From assembly GCF_032854445.1 (NCBI RefSeq), contig NC_088306.1:7687924-7751923 (forward strand): DNA of 64,000 nt, in the 5' to 3' direction. The stretch comes from Liolophura sinensis. Lineage: Eukaryota; Mollusca; Polyplacophora; Chitonida; Chitonidae. The position numbers and the translations under genes were made by a program. The notes under the pieces are model-generated. The model saw nothing but the letters and a program-made list of their open reading frames with translations, did no database searches and was not told the DNA's origin. Below are positions 36,640 to 47,029 of this stretch, in pieces. Positions within the stretch are counted from its first letter, which is position 1, and the number at the start of each line of letters is the position of its first letter.

Positions 36640-37538
36640 CCTATACCATTCGTAGTCCGTAAAAGGCGTTTCAAGTCGATAATCGCAAGATCCAGTTCCA
36701 AAACAACGTTTAACACTAACTCCTGAAGACAAAGGTATGCAAGAAATTATACAAATAAGAAATAAAGCCGGTAACACACAAGAGAGAAGCGGTCATCAGT
36801 TTTCAATGATGCCGAGCAGACAATGAATATTCCAGGCATGAATTCCATATCAAAGTTCAATTTCGTAGTCCGTGAATGAGTTCCATGTCAAATAACAGCT
36901 AAACAAGTATCTCAGTCGCGCTTTCATTGCAGATGTTCATAAAGGCATCATGCTGATGTAATGAGCATGGTTACCTTTACGGCCCCTAGCCACAGGTTAA
37001 GCGGTATTAGATACAGTTTGAAAATAACGAGCGTTACAGACCCTAACTGATCAGATTGTGATTCAAAAGTAACGGACGATTACGTCTTTCCCGCTAATAT
37101 GTAAAGATCTCATGCTACAAGAGGCGCCATCTATGATGTTACACATGACATACAAGATAGACGGTTACCCTCCGCAACCAGCGCCATCTATTTTGATAAA
37201 TACCATATACGTGATAGATATGTACATATGGATAACAGCGCCGTTTATGTGGTTGATCACAATGCAGATCGCCAGAGATTCTTAACGCTCTGTCCATATC
37301 TGCCAACAAGAGTGTTATATTCATTGTAAAATTTGAGAAACTTAGAATGAAGGCGTTTGATGTAGTATCCTTGACAAACTAGTTTTGGAACTAGCAACTT
37401 GTGACGCAGATTAAAGTCATCACAATTAACGCAAGATCTGACAAATGCTACAAGGCGAGATATGTATACGCCATATGCAGGACCCGTTGGTATATTGCTA
37501 TCTAAGATTGGGTCAAGTACAACAAAGCCTGTGAATAA
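36640..37538. mobile_element. Insertion inside the LINE, with a SINE-like tail
   Basis: LINE homology stops near 36,620 and resumes near 37,538 (FSQDLYDTHVNKFSNN). The intervening sequence begins with TCGATAATCGCAAGATCCAG, AACGTTTAACACTAACTCC and GAGAAGCGGTCATCAG, matching 61,600-61,720 and, more weakly, element 2 in the 7.3-kb units. The rest is unrecognised. Three copies of GCGCCATCTAT (the third as GCGCCGTTTAT) at 37,123, 37,181 and 37,238 give a diverged ~58-bp triplet. Exact ends and a target-site duplication could not be fixed, and some LINE sequence was probably lost. Confidence 0.6.
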
Positions 37539-39480
37539 CACTTTTCTCAGGACTTATATGACACACATGTGAATAAGTTTTCAAATAACATTATTAGTGC
37601 ATTATATGAAGTAGCTAATGAGGCTATTCCATAAACTACTGGCAATATTCCGGAAAAGGTACCTGTTGGATGGCGGTCACAGGAAGGTTTACCAGCTATC
37701 AAGGAACAGAAAAAAAGCTAAAAATAGAGCTTAACACACATGGTTATATAGTGATATAATTGTATTAAAGAGGGCTAAAACCCATGCCCAGATGACAATC
37801 AAAAGAGCCCAGAAGGATCACTGGCGTAAATTTTGTTCTAGCATAAATCGTGACACACATATCAAAATGTATGGCAACAAGTAAGTACCATAAATGGGAA
37901 GAAATCTTCATGTGTGGCAAGTATTGTCGCGGGTGGTACATTACATGCTACCAGTTCAGGTAAGTGTAAAGTGTTATCTGGCAGCTTCTCATTTGTCTCT
38001 AGCTCCAGTAACTATAGTGATGAGTTTTTTACGCACAAGAAACAGATGGAAGAAATGCACAATTTTAATAGCATCAATGTTTGAGTATATGTCCATTAAT
38101 GACGGATTTTTCCCTGATGGAACTTAAACCCGCGTTCAGCTGTATCAAAGACCCCACCCAAGGAAAAATGGGATGAGCTACTCTATGATTGATAAAGTAG
38201 CCTAAATGTATTACTTTTGTTTTTAAGCCAATTTGGTCAAAGATGGTACTACCTGCATTATGGGAAAAAGCAATTGTCATCCAGTACCAAAGCCCGACAA
38301 AGATACATCTTTTGCTTCATCTTAAAGGCTCAATTGCATTAATCTCCACACTCTGTTTAAAATTATTGAAAAATGATAAAGTCGAGATTTGAATGGTTTG
38401 TTGATAAAAATGAAGTACATTCAATATTCCAGCGTAGTTTGGGAAAGGTGGAAACACAACGGATCATGTTGTTTCGCTTGAAACATGCATAAAGGGATCA
38501 CTTGCAAATAAAGGTTGTAACTTGGTAGCATTTCAAGATATCGAAAAGCCTATGATATGTTGTAGAGGGGCCAGTTGTTAACTGAGATGAAGTGTCTGGG
38601 TATTGGGGGTTGAATGCTCGGTTGGGTTAGGTATTTTGTTTCCGATCGTACAATGCAGGTACGCATAGGTGCTGATTTCTCTCGCTATGTTTCACTCGAG
38701 AATGGCACCTAGCAAGGGAGCGTGTTACCTCCAACACTGTTTAATATAGCTAATAATGATTTATGATTGATCCTCAACCCAAGGATAAATTGTTCCCTTT
38801 TCGCTGACGATAAAGCTGTTGGGTTCACTGCTAAGAGTATTATCATAGAAGGCTTTGAACGAAATTGGCAGATGGAGAAAATTCTGGAAATTACCCTTCT
38901 CCCTGGGCAAGTCTGATGCAGAGTAGAAATACCCGTACCATTACTCATAGGAAAGACTGCCATCAAAGTCTTAGGGTCAAATATCTTAGGGTTTTTTTTC
39001 GACCAGAGGCTGACATGGTCAAATCATATGGAAAATGCTACTAAATGTCATGAGGCTCTGCGGGCTATAGCTTGGGGGGGGGGGGGGGGGGCGGACAAGT
39101 CTTCCTCATACTCCTGTATAGAGCATTAACTACATCACGATTAAACCCTTGTTGGGAAGTCTTTGATTCACCTTGTTATTGTCTTAAATGTAAATTGGAC
39201 AGTGTCCAGTTGTAACGTTTGACAAGTAATCTGTAGTGAATGGCCGTTACAACTTCGGAGGTATAAGCACAGACTGAAATATTCTTTTGTGTTGAAATAA
39301 TCTCTTAACAACTGTACATTCTCTGTTTTTAATCATTTTGAATGTGACAGGAAGTACAAGCCATTTAATCTTAGAGCACTGGATATAATTGAACATTCTG
39401 GCTGTAATACTAACTGCCTTCAAGAAAGCCTTGTGTCTTTCATCCCACTTTGGCACTTGGTTCTCCTTACATCTCAACGA
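37538..39480 (+). pseudogene. LINE ORF2 reverse transcriptase domain, degraded
   Basis: Recognisable pieces in order, in shifting frames: NNIISALYEVANEAIP, KRAQKDHWRKFCSSINRDTH, SVSSSSNYSDEFFTHKKQMEE-like sequence near 38,000-38,060, GNTTDHVVSLETCIKGSLAN near 38,445-38,510, DRTMQVRIGADFSRYVSLEN near 38,644-38,703, QGSVLPPTLFNIA after a stop, and SLFADDKAV with the catalytic box FADD at 38,800-38,811. Downstream are FFFDQRLTWSNHMENA and LQLRRYKHRLKYSFVL. Many stops and frameshifts. A run of 18 G near 39,074-39,091 interrupts the palm-to-thumb region. Confidence 0.88.
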
Positions 39481-39599
39481 ATCTTCAGAGCGTAATTAAT
39501 AAGTCTGATACCCTAAACGTCATGAAATATTTGGCATTGAGTTACATCGGCGATAATTTCAGAAACTCTTTAATGTCAACACTGAAACATCCAAATGTC

Positions 39600-40270
39600 C
39601 AGAGAGGAAGAGTGGAGTCAGCGTTTTACGACAGCTTAAGTATAGTAAAAACTACGGGTTTTTCGAGTTTACGTCTGTATTTACTGTTGAACTTATGGCT
39701 ATTTTACCATCACTCTACTTTGTTTTGGATTTTAAACCTAACAGCGTTGTGATTTTTACAGACTCTCTGAGTGCTTTACAAGCCCTACGAAACTTGAGCT
39801 ACATCTTCACCCATGGTTTTAGAGGATGTACATATGTGTATGATGTTGCAATTGGATGCAGTAAACATAAGCTTTGGTTAGATACTGAGTTATGTAGATA
39901 TTGCTGGAAACAAGCTCTGGCTTTTAGCAGTATGTCTTGAAATAATAGTTTCACACCATCAGATATTATCAGTGACATTGAAGTCCTATTTGTCAGTTTA
40001 TGGCAAAGGCAGTGTGAGGCCTGTAGAAGGCAAGGTTCTTCTTTAAATATAACCCCAAAACCCCCCCCTTTCCCCTCCATGTACTGACATTTCCGTCACG
40101 CAGAGCTGAAGCCATGTTTTACAGGCTGGTCATATCCCACTAAATTCTTATCGATACCGGCTCAAATTACGTGATTCAAATCTTTGTGAAAGTGCTCTTC
40201 TTGAAGAAACTGTTGAACATTTTCTGATTAAATGTGCTAGCTATACACCTGAAAGAGCTAATCTTTTTTA
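39600..40270 (+). pseudogene. LINE ORF2 RNase H and C-terminal domain, degraded
   Basis: RNase H reads YTVELMAILPSLYFVLDF, then PNSVVIFTDSLSALQALRNL. The glutamate codon at 39,689-39,691 and the aspartate codon at 39,761-39,763 sit where the family has catalytic acids. This frame stays open from 39,695 to 39,940. After a gap the C-terminal end reads LRDSNLCESALLEETVEHFL followed by IKCASYTPERANLF near 40,160-40,270, the usual ET-EHFL-C signature of these ORF2 proteins. In intact elements RNase H removes the RNA strand during integration. Confidence 0.85.
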
Positions 40271-40419
40271 ATGATCTTATTTATGCAGGTGTACGCAGAC
40301 CTTGTATAGAAGCTGTACAGAAACCGGTAAGAAATGTGCAAAAAGTGTTTCAAGCTGTTGGGAATTATATTCTTTGTTGCCACAGATTTTTTGTTCTATA
40401 CTGCATGTGTTTCCCTTAG

Positions 40420-43400
40420 AAATGTGAGCCGGGTAAAGTCTTCTTCCAATGCACGGTATTGTATGGTTTTGCATGAGTTTCTTTTCTTTTTAAGTTTTGA
40501 AATGAGCTTCCATGTCTGCTTTGTTTTTTTTTTTTGGGGGGGGGGTGCATGAACCTTTTTTTGGTGGTTTGTATTAGCGAAACCATCTCAAACATGTTTC
40601 TGTGTTACTTGTTTTTTGCTTGAAATCCTTTTCTTGTTGATGTTTTGCTACTCTGCTTGACCTGTAGACTGTACACAGTTGTAGATTGACTGTTATACGT
40701 GTATGTATGTATGTCTACTGCTTTCTTAGCGCCCTTAAACGTGTTGTTGTCTTGATTTGACGTGAATCATTCTAATGAATGGAACGCCCACAATTTTATA
40801 TCTGTCTGTGTGTTTGGTATGTAAAGAAATTCGGAAACCTACACTCTTACATCTAAATTTGTATAATATAGTATGCTCGAGCGATGTTTATTGAATTTAT
40901 CTAGTCTAGTGTAGTATTTGGATACACTAGTGTACTCTTTGGGTATGTGGAAGGCAGGTTACATGTACATCTATACAATCTAATTGTTTAGTAATCAACG
41001 GAATTCGAAACTAGATAGTCGTATTAATTTTTAGAGGTTCAGATATTAAACATTACAATTTAGGTGCCTACTGGGGAACAGTTTTACCCGAAAAAAAATT
41101 CTTGTCTAAAATTTGTCGTCATTCTTGTCTCTTCGATGGCGTTTCTGGTAACGTATTGCTCACACATTGCAAGACAACGTTTGTGAGTTCTCCTTTGACC
41201 TGCTACTGAACGGAGGAAACCTACACATTCCGTCTTGGTTATCTCGATGACATCTAACTAGAGCATGTGGAGCGAGCCTGGATTGTTCGCCATGGTGCTG
41301 TACAAAGACAAAACTGTAAACATACCGGTGTTGAAATAAACATGCTGGATATTCCATGTCAGTAATGGCAAATAAAAGCACCAAAGTGCGAAGACAGTGT
41401 ATATATTAAGAAATTTGTAAGGAGTTCTGTACAAAATGAAGCGATCAACAATTAACAATGATGCCAGAAAGAATCATGTTACGTTCTTTGGGTAGAAGTT
41501 TAATCAGCACCCAAATCGTGCATCATGGTAATTTATAAATTATGGAATAGGGGTATCTCCGCTGAGCTGTGATTGCAAAACAGTCATACTCCCAAAGCGA
41601 TGATTAGAGATGCCATCGTAGTGAATGAACTAACAACGTATAACGAGACGTTGGATAACAACGTTTACGACATCATAGAGTGTTCTTGATCAAAAAAGCC
41701 TCGGACATTCATCAAGACCGTCTGTGCGGGATTATCTGTAAGACGCTGAGGAACAGTGATGAATTTGGATAGTTCATACACGAAATCGCTTTTTTCTGCC
41801 TTTCATACGGAACAAAATCACGAAATTCTTCATCTGTGTAATTCTAGACGGCTGGATTACGATTGCCTTGATTAGTTTTAGTCATGTCTCTGGCGTCAAT
41901 TGGTGTCCTTTCAGGAGACACGACAATATCGATTTTTTTACGCTATAATTAAAATAAGAATAACTTAGTGCCTCCTCATGGCCCGAACTTACCGATCACA
42001 CAAATGTCTTTATCTTCGGTACAAAGCCATTGTTCGCGGAATCCAAAGGCACAGATGTATTTGAGCTAAATACGGGTTAGTATATTCTTCTTGCTGCACT
42101 TTAATTACGCGAGATGAGGGCGTAGGTGGTAGCTTGATGTCAACAGGATTTAAATTAGAAATAAAAATGTGTGGTTAGACAGACCACAGAAAACAGGTAA
42201 AGTCATAAACTTTTCTGAGGTAGAACTCTTCGAAACTGTTATAATCCCCTAACCCACCGGTTTGCATGGACTGTGGTTGTAAATGTAAGCGGAACGCCAG
42301 TAATGGTTGGTTAACACGACTTTTGTCGAAAATGGCTTCGTTACTCCCTTCTACGAGTCTGGACGGACCAGACTGAGGTCATTCAACACATACAATAGGT
42401 ATCTGGACTGAGATATTGCCACTAAGTGACCATAGAAAGCCCACTACTTGAATAACGCACGGAAAGACCTGGGCATAAAGAGCTAACAACTTCACTGGGA
42501 CCGATATTTAAAACAAAAACCCATACAGGCTACATGTACTGACACACGTTAATGGGTCACTGGAATGTTCCAATAGGGGATAGGCGTGCGTGACGTCCAG
42601 GATAAATTCTTCATTTACTTATGTAACAGTGTGAAGGTAAAAGGCAAGACGTTAACAGCTCCGGGATATATATCGTTTTATAACAGCCAGGGTTGGGATG
42701 ACTTGTACACGTAAGCTTAAATATAGGCTATTTTTATGTCTTTATTCGCTTGAACAACGGCAGCAAAGTTTGCGGGTGAAAGACTCAGGAATAAAACACC
42801 GCCTTAGCGAGAGTCGTCCAAAACTGTTTTGACTCTTGCCCCAACCGAACCAGCAGATAGGTAATTTTTCACATGGGCTCTGAAAAGAAATACAAGATCT
42901 CTCTTATTCTTATAAAACAATATTGCTTTGGAAAACCTCTAGATCAACAAGTTTTCATACTTGAAGTAAATCTATTGTTTTAGAATTTGAATCTCTGCCA
43001 GTCATTTGCGAGTGGTCACAACACTTTTACTACATGTTGTGCATTGTTAGAGCAGAATGCAAGATCTAGATCCAACTTAGACACGGACAATTGCATGTCA
43101 AACAGCGGTAACCCATTTTGATGGTATCGCAATAAAACTTGTGTTCAGCATTGAACACGAAAACTAGATATAGACTTATTTTTATATCAAAGGATCTGGT
43201 ATGGTAAGGCGGGGAATCGGCCCAGTGCAAGAAACTTTGCACCTCAAGAAGCGAAGCTGACTATAGCTGTGACTGACACAGTGGTAGCGTTACCTCTTTT
43301 TTCAGTTCTGTTTTACTCTCCTTTTCTTATTGTGTGGAAAGAATACGACTTGCTTCAAACATGCACGGAACAGATGTATAGGCCATAAAATCTGAATATG

Positions 43401-44340
43401 GTAGCCTGTTCCAGTCACACTGAAATACTTTTTTTTTACACTGTAGAGTGCAAAATAACTGCACCACAAATACAACTTCGTGAAAAATTGTTGAGCACGC
43501 AGTTATGCACCAATCAGGTAAATAAATAAATTAGCGGATTATAACTAAACAACCATCTCTTATATGACCATTTAAGTTTTACCGATGCTTCGACCAAGTA
43601 TTATACATCTGATTTGGAAATTTACAGAATTGTACTGGGATTTTGGAATTTGCACTTTCTCATCACCTCTCTGGGGTCGATTCTCCGCCTTACCCTTCTA
43701 GGTCCTTTCGTTAACATGCCTCTTGCTTGTAATGTAAAACTATGAAATAACACGTATTTCCCGGTGATTTTAGTGTAACTTCACAACGTTTACAAAACCA
43801 AAATCTGGATTATCTCTTCAAATCCTTTCCGAAACCAGACAAAAACTTGACTTCAAAATACACACTTACCATCGCCCCAATCTACTGAAGAAAATGAAGG
43901 AAACATCAAGGCCAACTGTGTAAACATCTTTAATGTTAATATTGATGGCTTTCTGAATTTATGAGGTCTATTCGCCTGAAAACCAAATCAGAACATCCAA
44001 AAATGAAGTGTTAAAAAGTTATTAGGATCGCCGTCTTCTATTTGGAAATGGCAATGTCTTCAATGTCGCTGTGGAGCTCTTTAAGCCAAATGACAATTGT
44101 ATGGTTGTAAAAAAAAAAATTCTTTTGTAAGGATAACAAGTTTGGAATTGCTTTACTTTTGACGAAATGGCTTCTCAGCTGTACTGTCAAAGTTATAGGC
44201 TTTGTAGACAGTGTGTTACTGGCAGTCAATATATTATCCACAAGATAATTATGAACACAGTATATGGATCGATATAGTACACCAAAAAGGCACAGAGTAC
44301 GATCTTTTCGTCTCTAACTCCATTGGTGGAAAGGAAATAT
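40420..44340. other. No recognisable feature (3.9 kb)
   Basis: May begin with the LINE 3' UTR, which would fade out by about 40,750 (GTATGTATGTATGT near 40,702). A T-run followed by a G-run lies at about 40,525-40,545. The rest is AT-rich with no readable frame, RNA gene or tandem repeat. Confidence 0.45.
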
Positions 44341-44379
44341 TGACTGCTTAAAGTACTCACTGACCAACACACATATTAG

Positions 44380-44561
44380 TGAAGCAGGAAGACGCGGTGC
44401 AGGATGTATATTCCCGAGGACTGCGTAAAGTGCAAACAGCATTATCGCGGTCTAACCTAAATAAAGTCATTTCCCCAGATAAATTGGATTTGAGAACTTT
44501 TGTGAAAGAGACCTTAGTATTTCGTACTAGAATGCAGATTTTGAAGCATCCGGATCTCTGA
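44380..44561 (+). CDS. Candidate terminal exon of an unrecognised gene
   Basis: An open stretch of about 60 codons with good coding composition: VQDVYSRGLRKVQTALSRSN, then NKVISPDKLDLRTFVKETLV and FRTRMQILKHPDL, ending in TGA. It is preceded by ACACACATATTAG, a possible 3' splice site. The hydrophilic, regularly spaced charged peptide looks more protein-like than other frames nearby. No family recognised, no upstream exon found and no AATAAA just after. It may be an exon, a retropseudogene fragment or chance. Confidence 0.3.
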
Positions 44562-45400
44562 TGTTTCGTTTTGCTGATCAATTCCAAATGTAGCCTTATA
44601 TTATAACCAAGAGAGGTGCCAGAGATTGTCTTATACATTACGCTATGAATGCTTTATATGGTTACTGTAGTTTACTTTTGCTACAGTTTTACTTACATTC
44701 TTCTGTTTGTAGCAGTAGGAAAGAATTCTATTCATTTCATCATTTTGATGTGAATATTTTACTATATACAGTGTGTATAAACCTTTAGTGTTGAAAAAGG
44801 GCAACCAAGAGTACGAACCGTTAGATGCACTTGAATCAGTACAAGAATTCTACGTCTTCGTCTTCCAGCCAAGTCAACATTTTGGTGCCTTAATTCAATT
44901 GAAGTCTGAACTAAGGAGCGAGTGTTAACGGTGTAAATATTTGCCCAGGACCGATTCTTTAATTTCACCGGGGCATTTCTTCTATGTGATGCCATACATT
45001 CTTGTTAACTTGACCCATACTCAGCAAAGGTTTCTACAGGGTTCATCTTGTGTTCCACATTTCATAGGCTTATATCTTAAGATTTACTTTCTGTGGATTA
45101 GGGTTTTTCTCAAAGTTGTTTGAATCTGTGTGTTCAGGTAGATAAAGAGTGCTTGAATAAGAAATTAAACAATATTTTTAAGAATTCGATCTTTCATGTT
45201 GAGAATTCCACGACATATTTCCACAGTTCAACAAAAAACATTAAATGACTGAGAAAGTATATCTAGTAAGAAATTTCGACGGATTTATCCTAGGAGAAAC
45301 ATTCAACGGTTTTCGACGATCGATCAAAGACTTAAGAAATGTTTTCGTCTTTTTTAATCAGCATTCAAATAGTGTACTTTGATAGTTGTCGTCAATTAAA
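44562..45400. other. No recognisable feature (0.8 kb)
   Basis: AT-rich sequence, nothing readable. Confidence 0.4.
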
Positions 45401-45404
45401 TTAT

Positions 45405-45615
45405 GCCAGCGACGGTTGCTCTGAATTCATGTCCCGCTCATGCTACCTTACCCTCCGGCCGTATGTGGGCTGGACTGCCAGCAATCTGCGGATGTTCGTG
45501 GGCATACACTGGGTTCGGCTCAGTTTCCGCCCACCATAATACCAGCCGCCCTCGTATAAGTAAAATATTCTAGAGTACGGCGTAAAAACAGATGAAATAA
45601 ATATATAAAATAAAC
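45405..45615 (+). mobile_element. SINE 1 copy, 5'-truncated and diverged
   Basis: Independent copy of the SINE in the 7.3-kb units, without the A-box half. It begins around the B-box region (GAATTCATGTCC), then CCTCCGGCCGTATGTGGG, ATCTGCGGATGTTCGTGGG, TTTCCGCCCACCATAAT, CGCCCTCGTATAAGTAAAAT, ATTCTAGAGTACGGCGTAAA and an A/T tail. It shows that the element is dispersed and not simply part of the macrosatellite. Confidence 0.85.
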
Positions 45616-46134
45616 TAAGTTATGTTTCTCAGATGGCTTTAATTGGAATTGGTCATATCCTCGTTGGGATTTTATTTAGTCTACACCAAGTGGAACAATG
45701 TTTGGTAGTAAGCGAATATCCAAGTCACAATTCAGGCCGTCAACCGGAAAAACAATATCCAATGTCAAATTCCCAAAGACTCAGTTTCATGTCAAGCCTG
45801 AAAAGCATGTGGTTTTCGCTTGGTTCATCCATTGATAGCAGCAGACGTGCATCTTATGCTGAGTACATTGTCGCAATGTGAATTTAATCAGATTTAAACA
45901 TAGGACATCAATTATCGGTCCATCGAGTTTCCATTCCTAAAATCTTTGCGGCACAAAAGATAACCAAGTACATGTGGCCCTTGCGATATAAATAGAGTAT
46001 TATCCGAGCTAAGTTAATACGGCGACAGCAGACGGAGGTTTACATTAAGGCTTCATACAAGTTAGACCCAATAAACCCAGACGATATCCGGCTACAATAT
46101 AATTCAATACGGCACAGAGAGAAAGACCAGAGCA

Positions 46135-46300
46135 CCGGCGGCAAATGTGATAGCTGGCAAATGGTCACACGTAACCGATGAATCACAGTCTCTGCTCAAT
46201 TTACCTCAGTCGGGGTTTTATTGTAACTGTTCATGTAAATGCGAAAATAGTGGCACTAGGGCCACGGATTAAGCAGAACTAGGTAAATAAACCAAAAAAA
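46135..46300 (+). repeat. R1 copy outside the array
   Basis: GGCAAATGGTCACACGTAAC, then ATTTACCTCAGTCGGGGTT, TTATTGTAACTGTTCATGTA and CACGGATTAAGCAGAACTAG match R1a and R1b of the macrosatellite. It has the best preserved junction between the TTTACCTCAGT block and the TAAGCAG block. It is followed by an A-run (about 46,293-46,307). Confidence 0.75.
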
Positions 46301-46514
46301 AAAAAAACAAGACTTTCTGGTTTACCTTTGACCTCCATAAAGTCTGACGGTGAGCCTTACCTATCTGCCTTTGATAAGCTAGAAATCCAGATCTGCTACG
46401 GTTGCATTTGAAGATCTTTGAAGCTGTAAAACGGGGGGAGGGGAAGGAGATGGAGGCGGGGGAGGCAGTAGCTTAGTCTCTAAAGGCGACTGTGTACAAA
46501 TGCATACCTGCTGT

Positions 46515-46910
46515 GCACAATTTATATAGCAAGATGCACGTCATTGATGATGTGATGCACAAATTGTGCACAGCTGCTGTGCACAATTTATATAGCAAGA
46601 CCCACGTCATTGATGATGTGATGCACAAATTGTGTACAGCGGCTGTGCACAATTTATATAGCAAGATGCACGTCATTGTAGAAGTGATGCACAAATTGTG
46701 TACAGCTGCTGTGCACAATTTATATAGCAAGATCCACGTCATTGTTGATGTGATGCACAAATTGTGTACAGCTGCTGTGCACAATTTATATAGCAAGATC
46801 CACCTCATTGATGATGTGATGCACAAATTGTGTACAGCTGCTGTGCACAATTTATATAGCAAGATCCACCTCATTGATGATGTAATGCAAAAATTGTGTA
46901 CAGCTGCTTG
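46515..46910. repeat. 66-bp palindromic tandem repeat, six copies
   Basis: Exact period of 66 (46,515; 46,581; 46,647; 46,713; 46,779; 46,845). Each junction carries AAATTGTGCACAGC, one central base, then GCTGTGCACAATTT: two 14-base arms complementary to each other, perfect in the first full junction and with one or two mismatches (GTGTACAGC) later. Since 66 is 22 codons, open frames run through the array on both strands: 46,492-47,025 plus (177 codons, unit MHKLCTAAVHNLYSKIHVID) and 46,473-46,964 minus (163 codons). I regard both as side effects of repetition, with no start context or homology in support. Confidence 0.92.
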
Positions 46911-47029
46911 GCACATACGTAAGGATGTGAATTTTCCCCATAATACTGCGTACCACTCGAACACAGTATTTTTGGCGAGTACTCTACCAAAGCCACCTCC
47001 AGCTACTCTTTATTCGTGTATGTAAGCAC

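Larger units (their letters stand above)
34850..40420 (+). mobile_element. Decayed LINE (I/Nimb-like, ORF1 + EN + RT + RNase H)
   Basis: Remnant of a non-LTR retrotransposon on the plus strand. In order I can read: an ORF1 with CCHC zinc knuckles (34,850-35,660), an apurinic-type endonuclease (35,940-36,620), a reverse transcriptase (37,540-39,480), an RNase H (39,600-39,940) and a cysteine-rich C-terminal end (40,150-40,270). RNase H after RT is typical of the I group (I, Nimb, Ingi and relatives). The snail element nimbus has this plan, from memory. Every part has stop codons and frameshifts, so it is dead. A ~0.9-kb insertion splits EN from RT. The 5' and 3' ends are not defined; possible UTRs may extend to about 34,300 and 40,750. 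Confidence 0.88.

Noticed and set aside
39074-39091. Run of 18 G inside the LINE reverse transcriptase
   Set aside because: Probably slippage or an assembly-sensitive homopolymer; no quadruplex claim is made from one uninterrupted run.
46473-47025. A repeat protein with a 22-residue unit at the 66-bp array
   Set aside because: Both strands are equally open, there is no start context, signal or homology, and the frame ends soon after the array on both sides.
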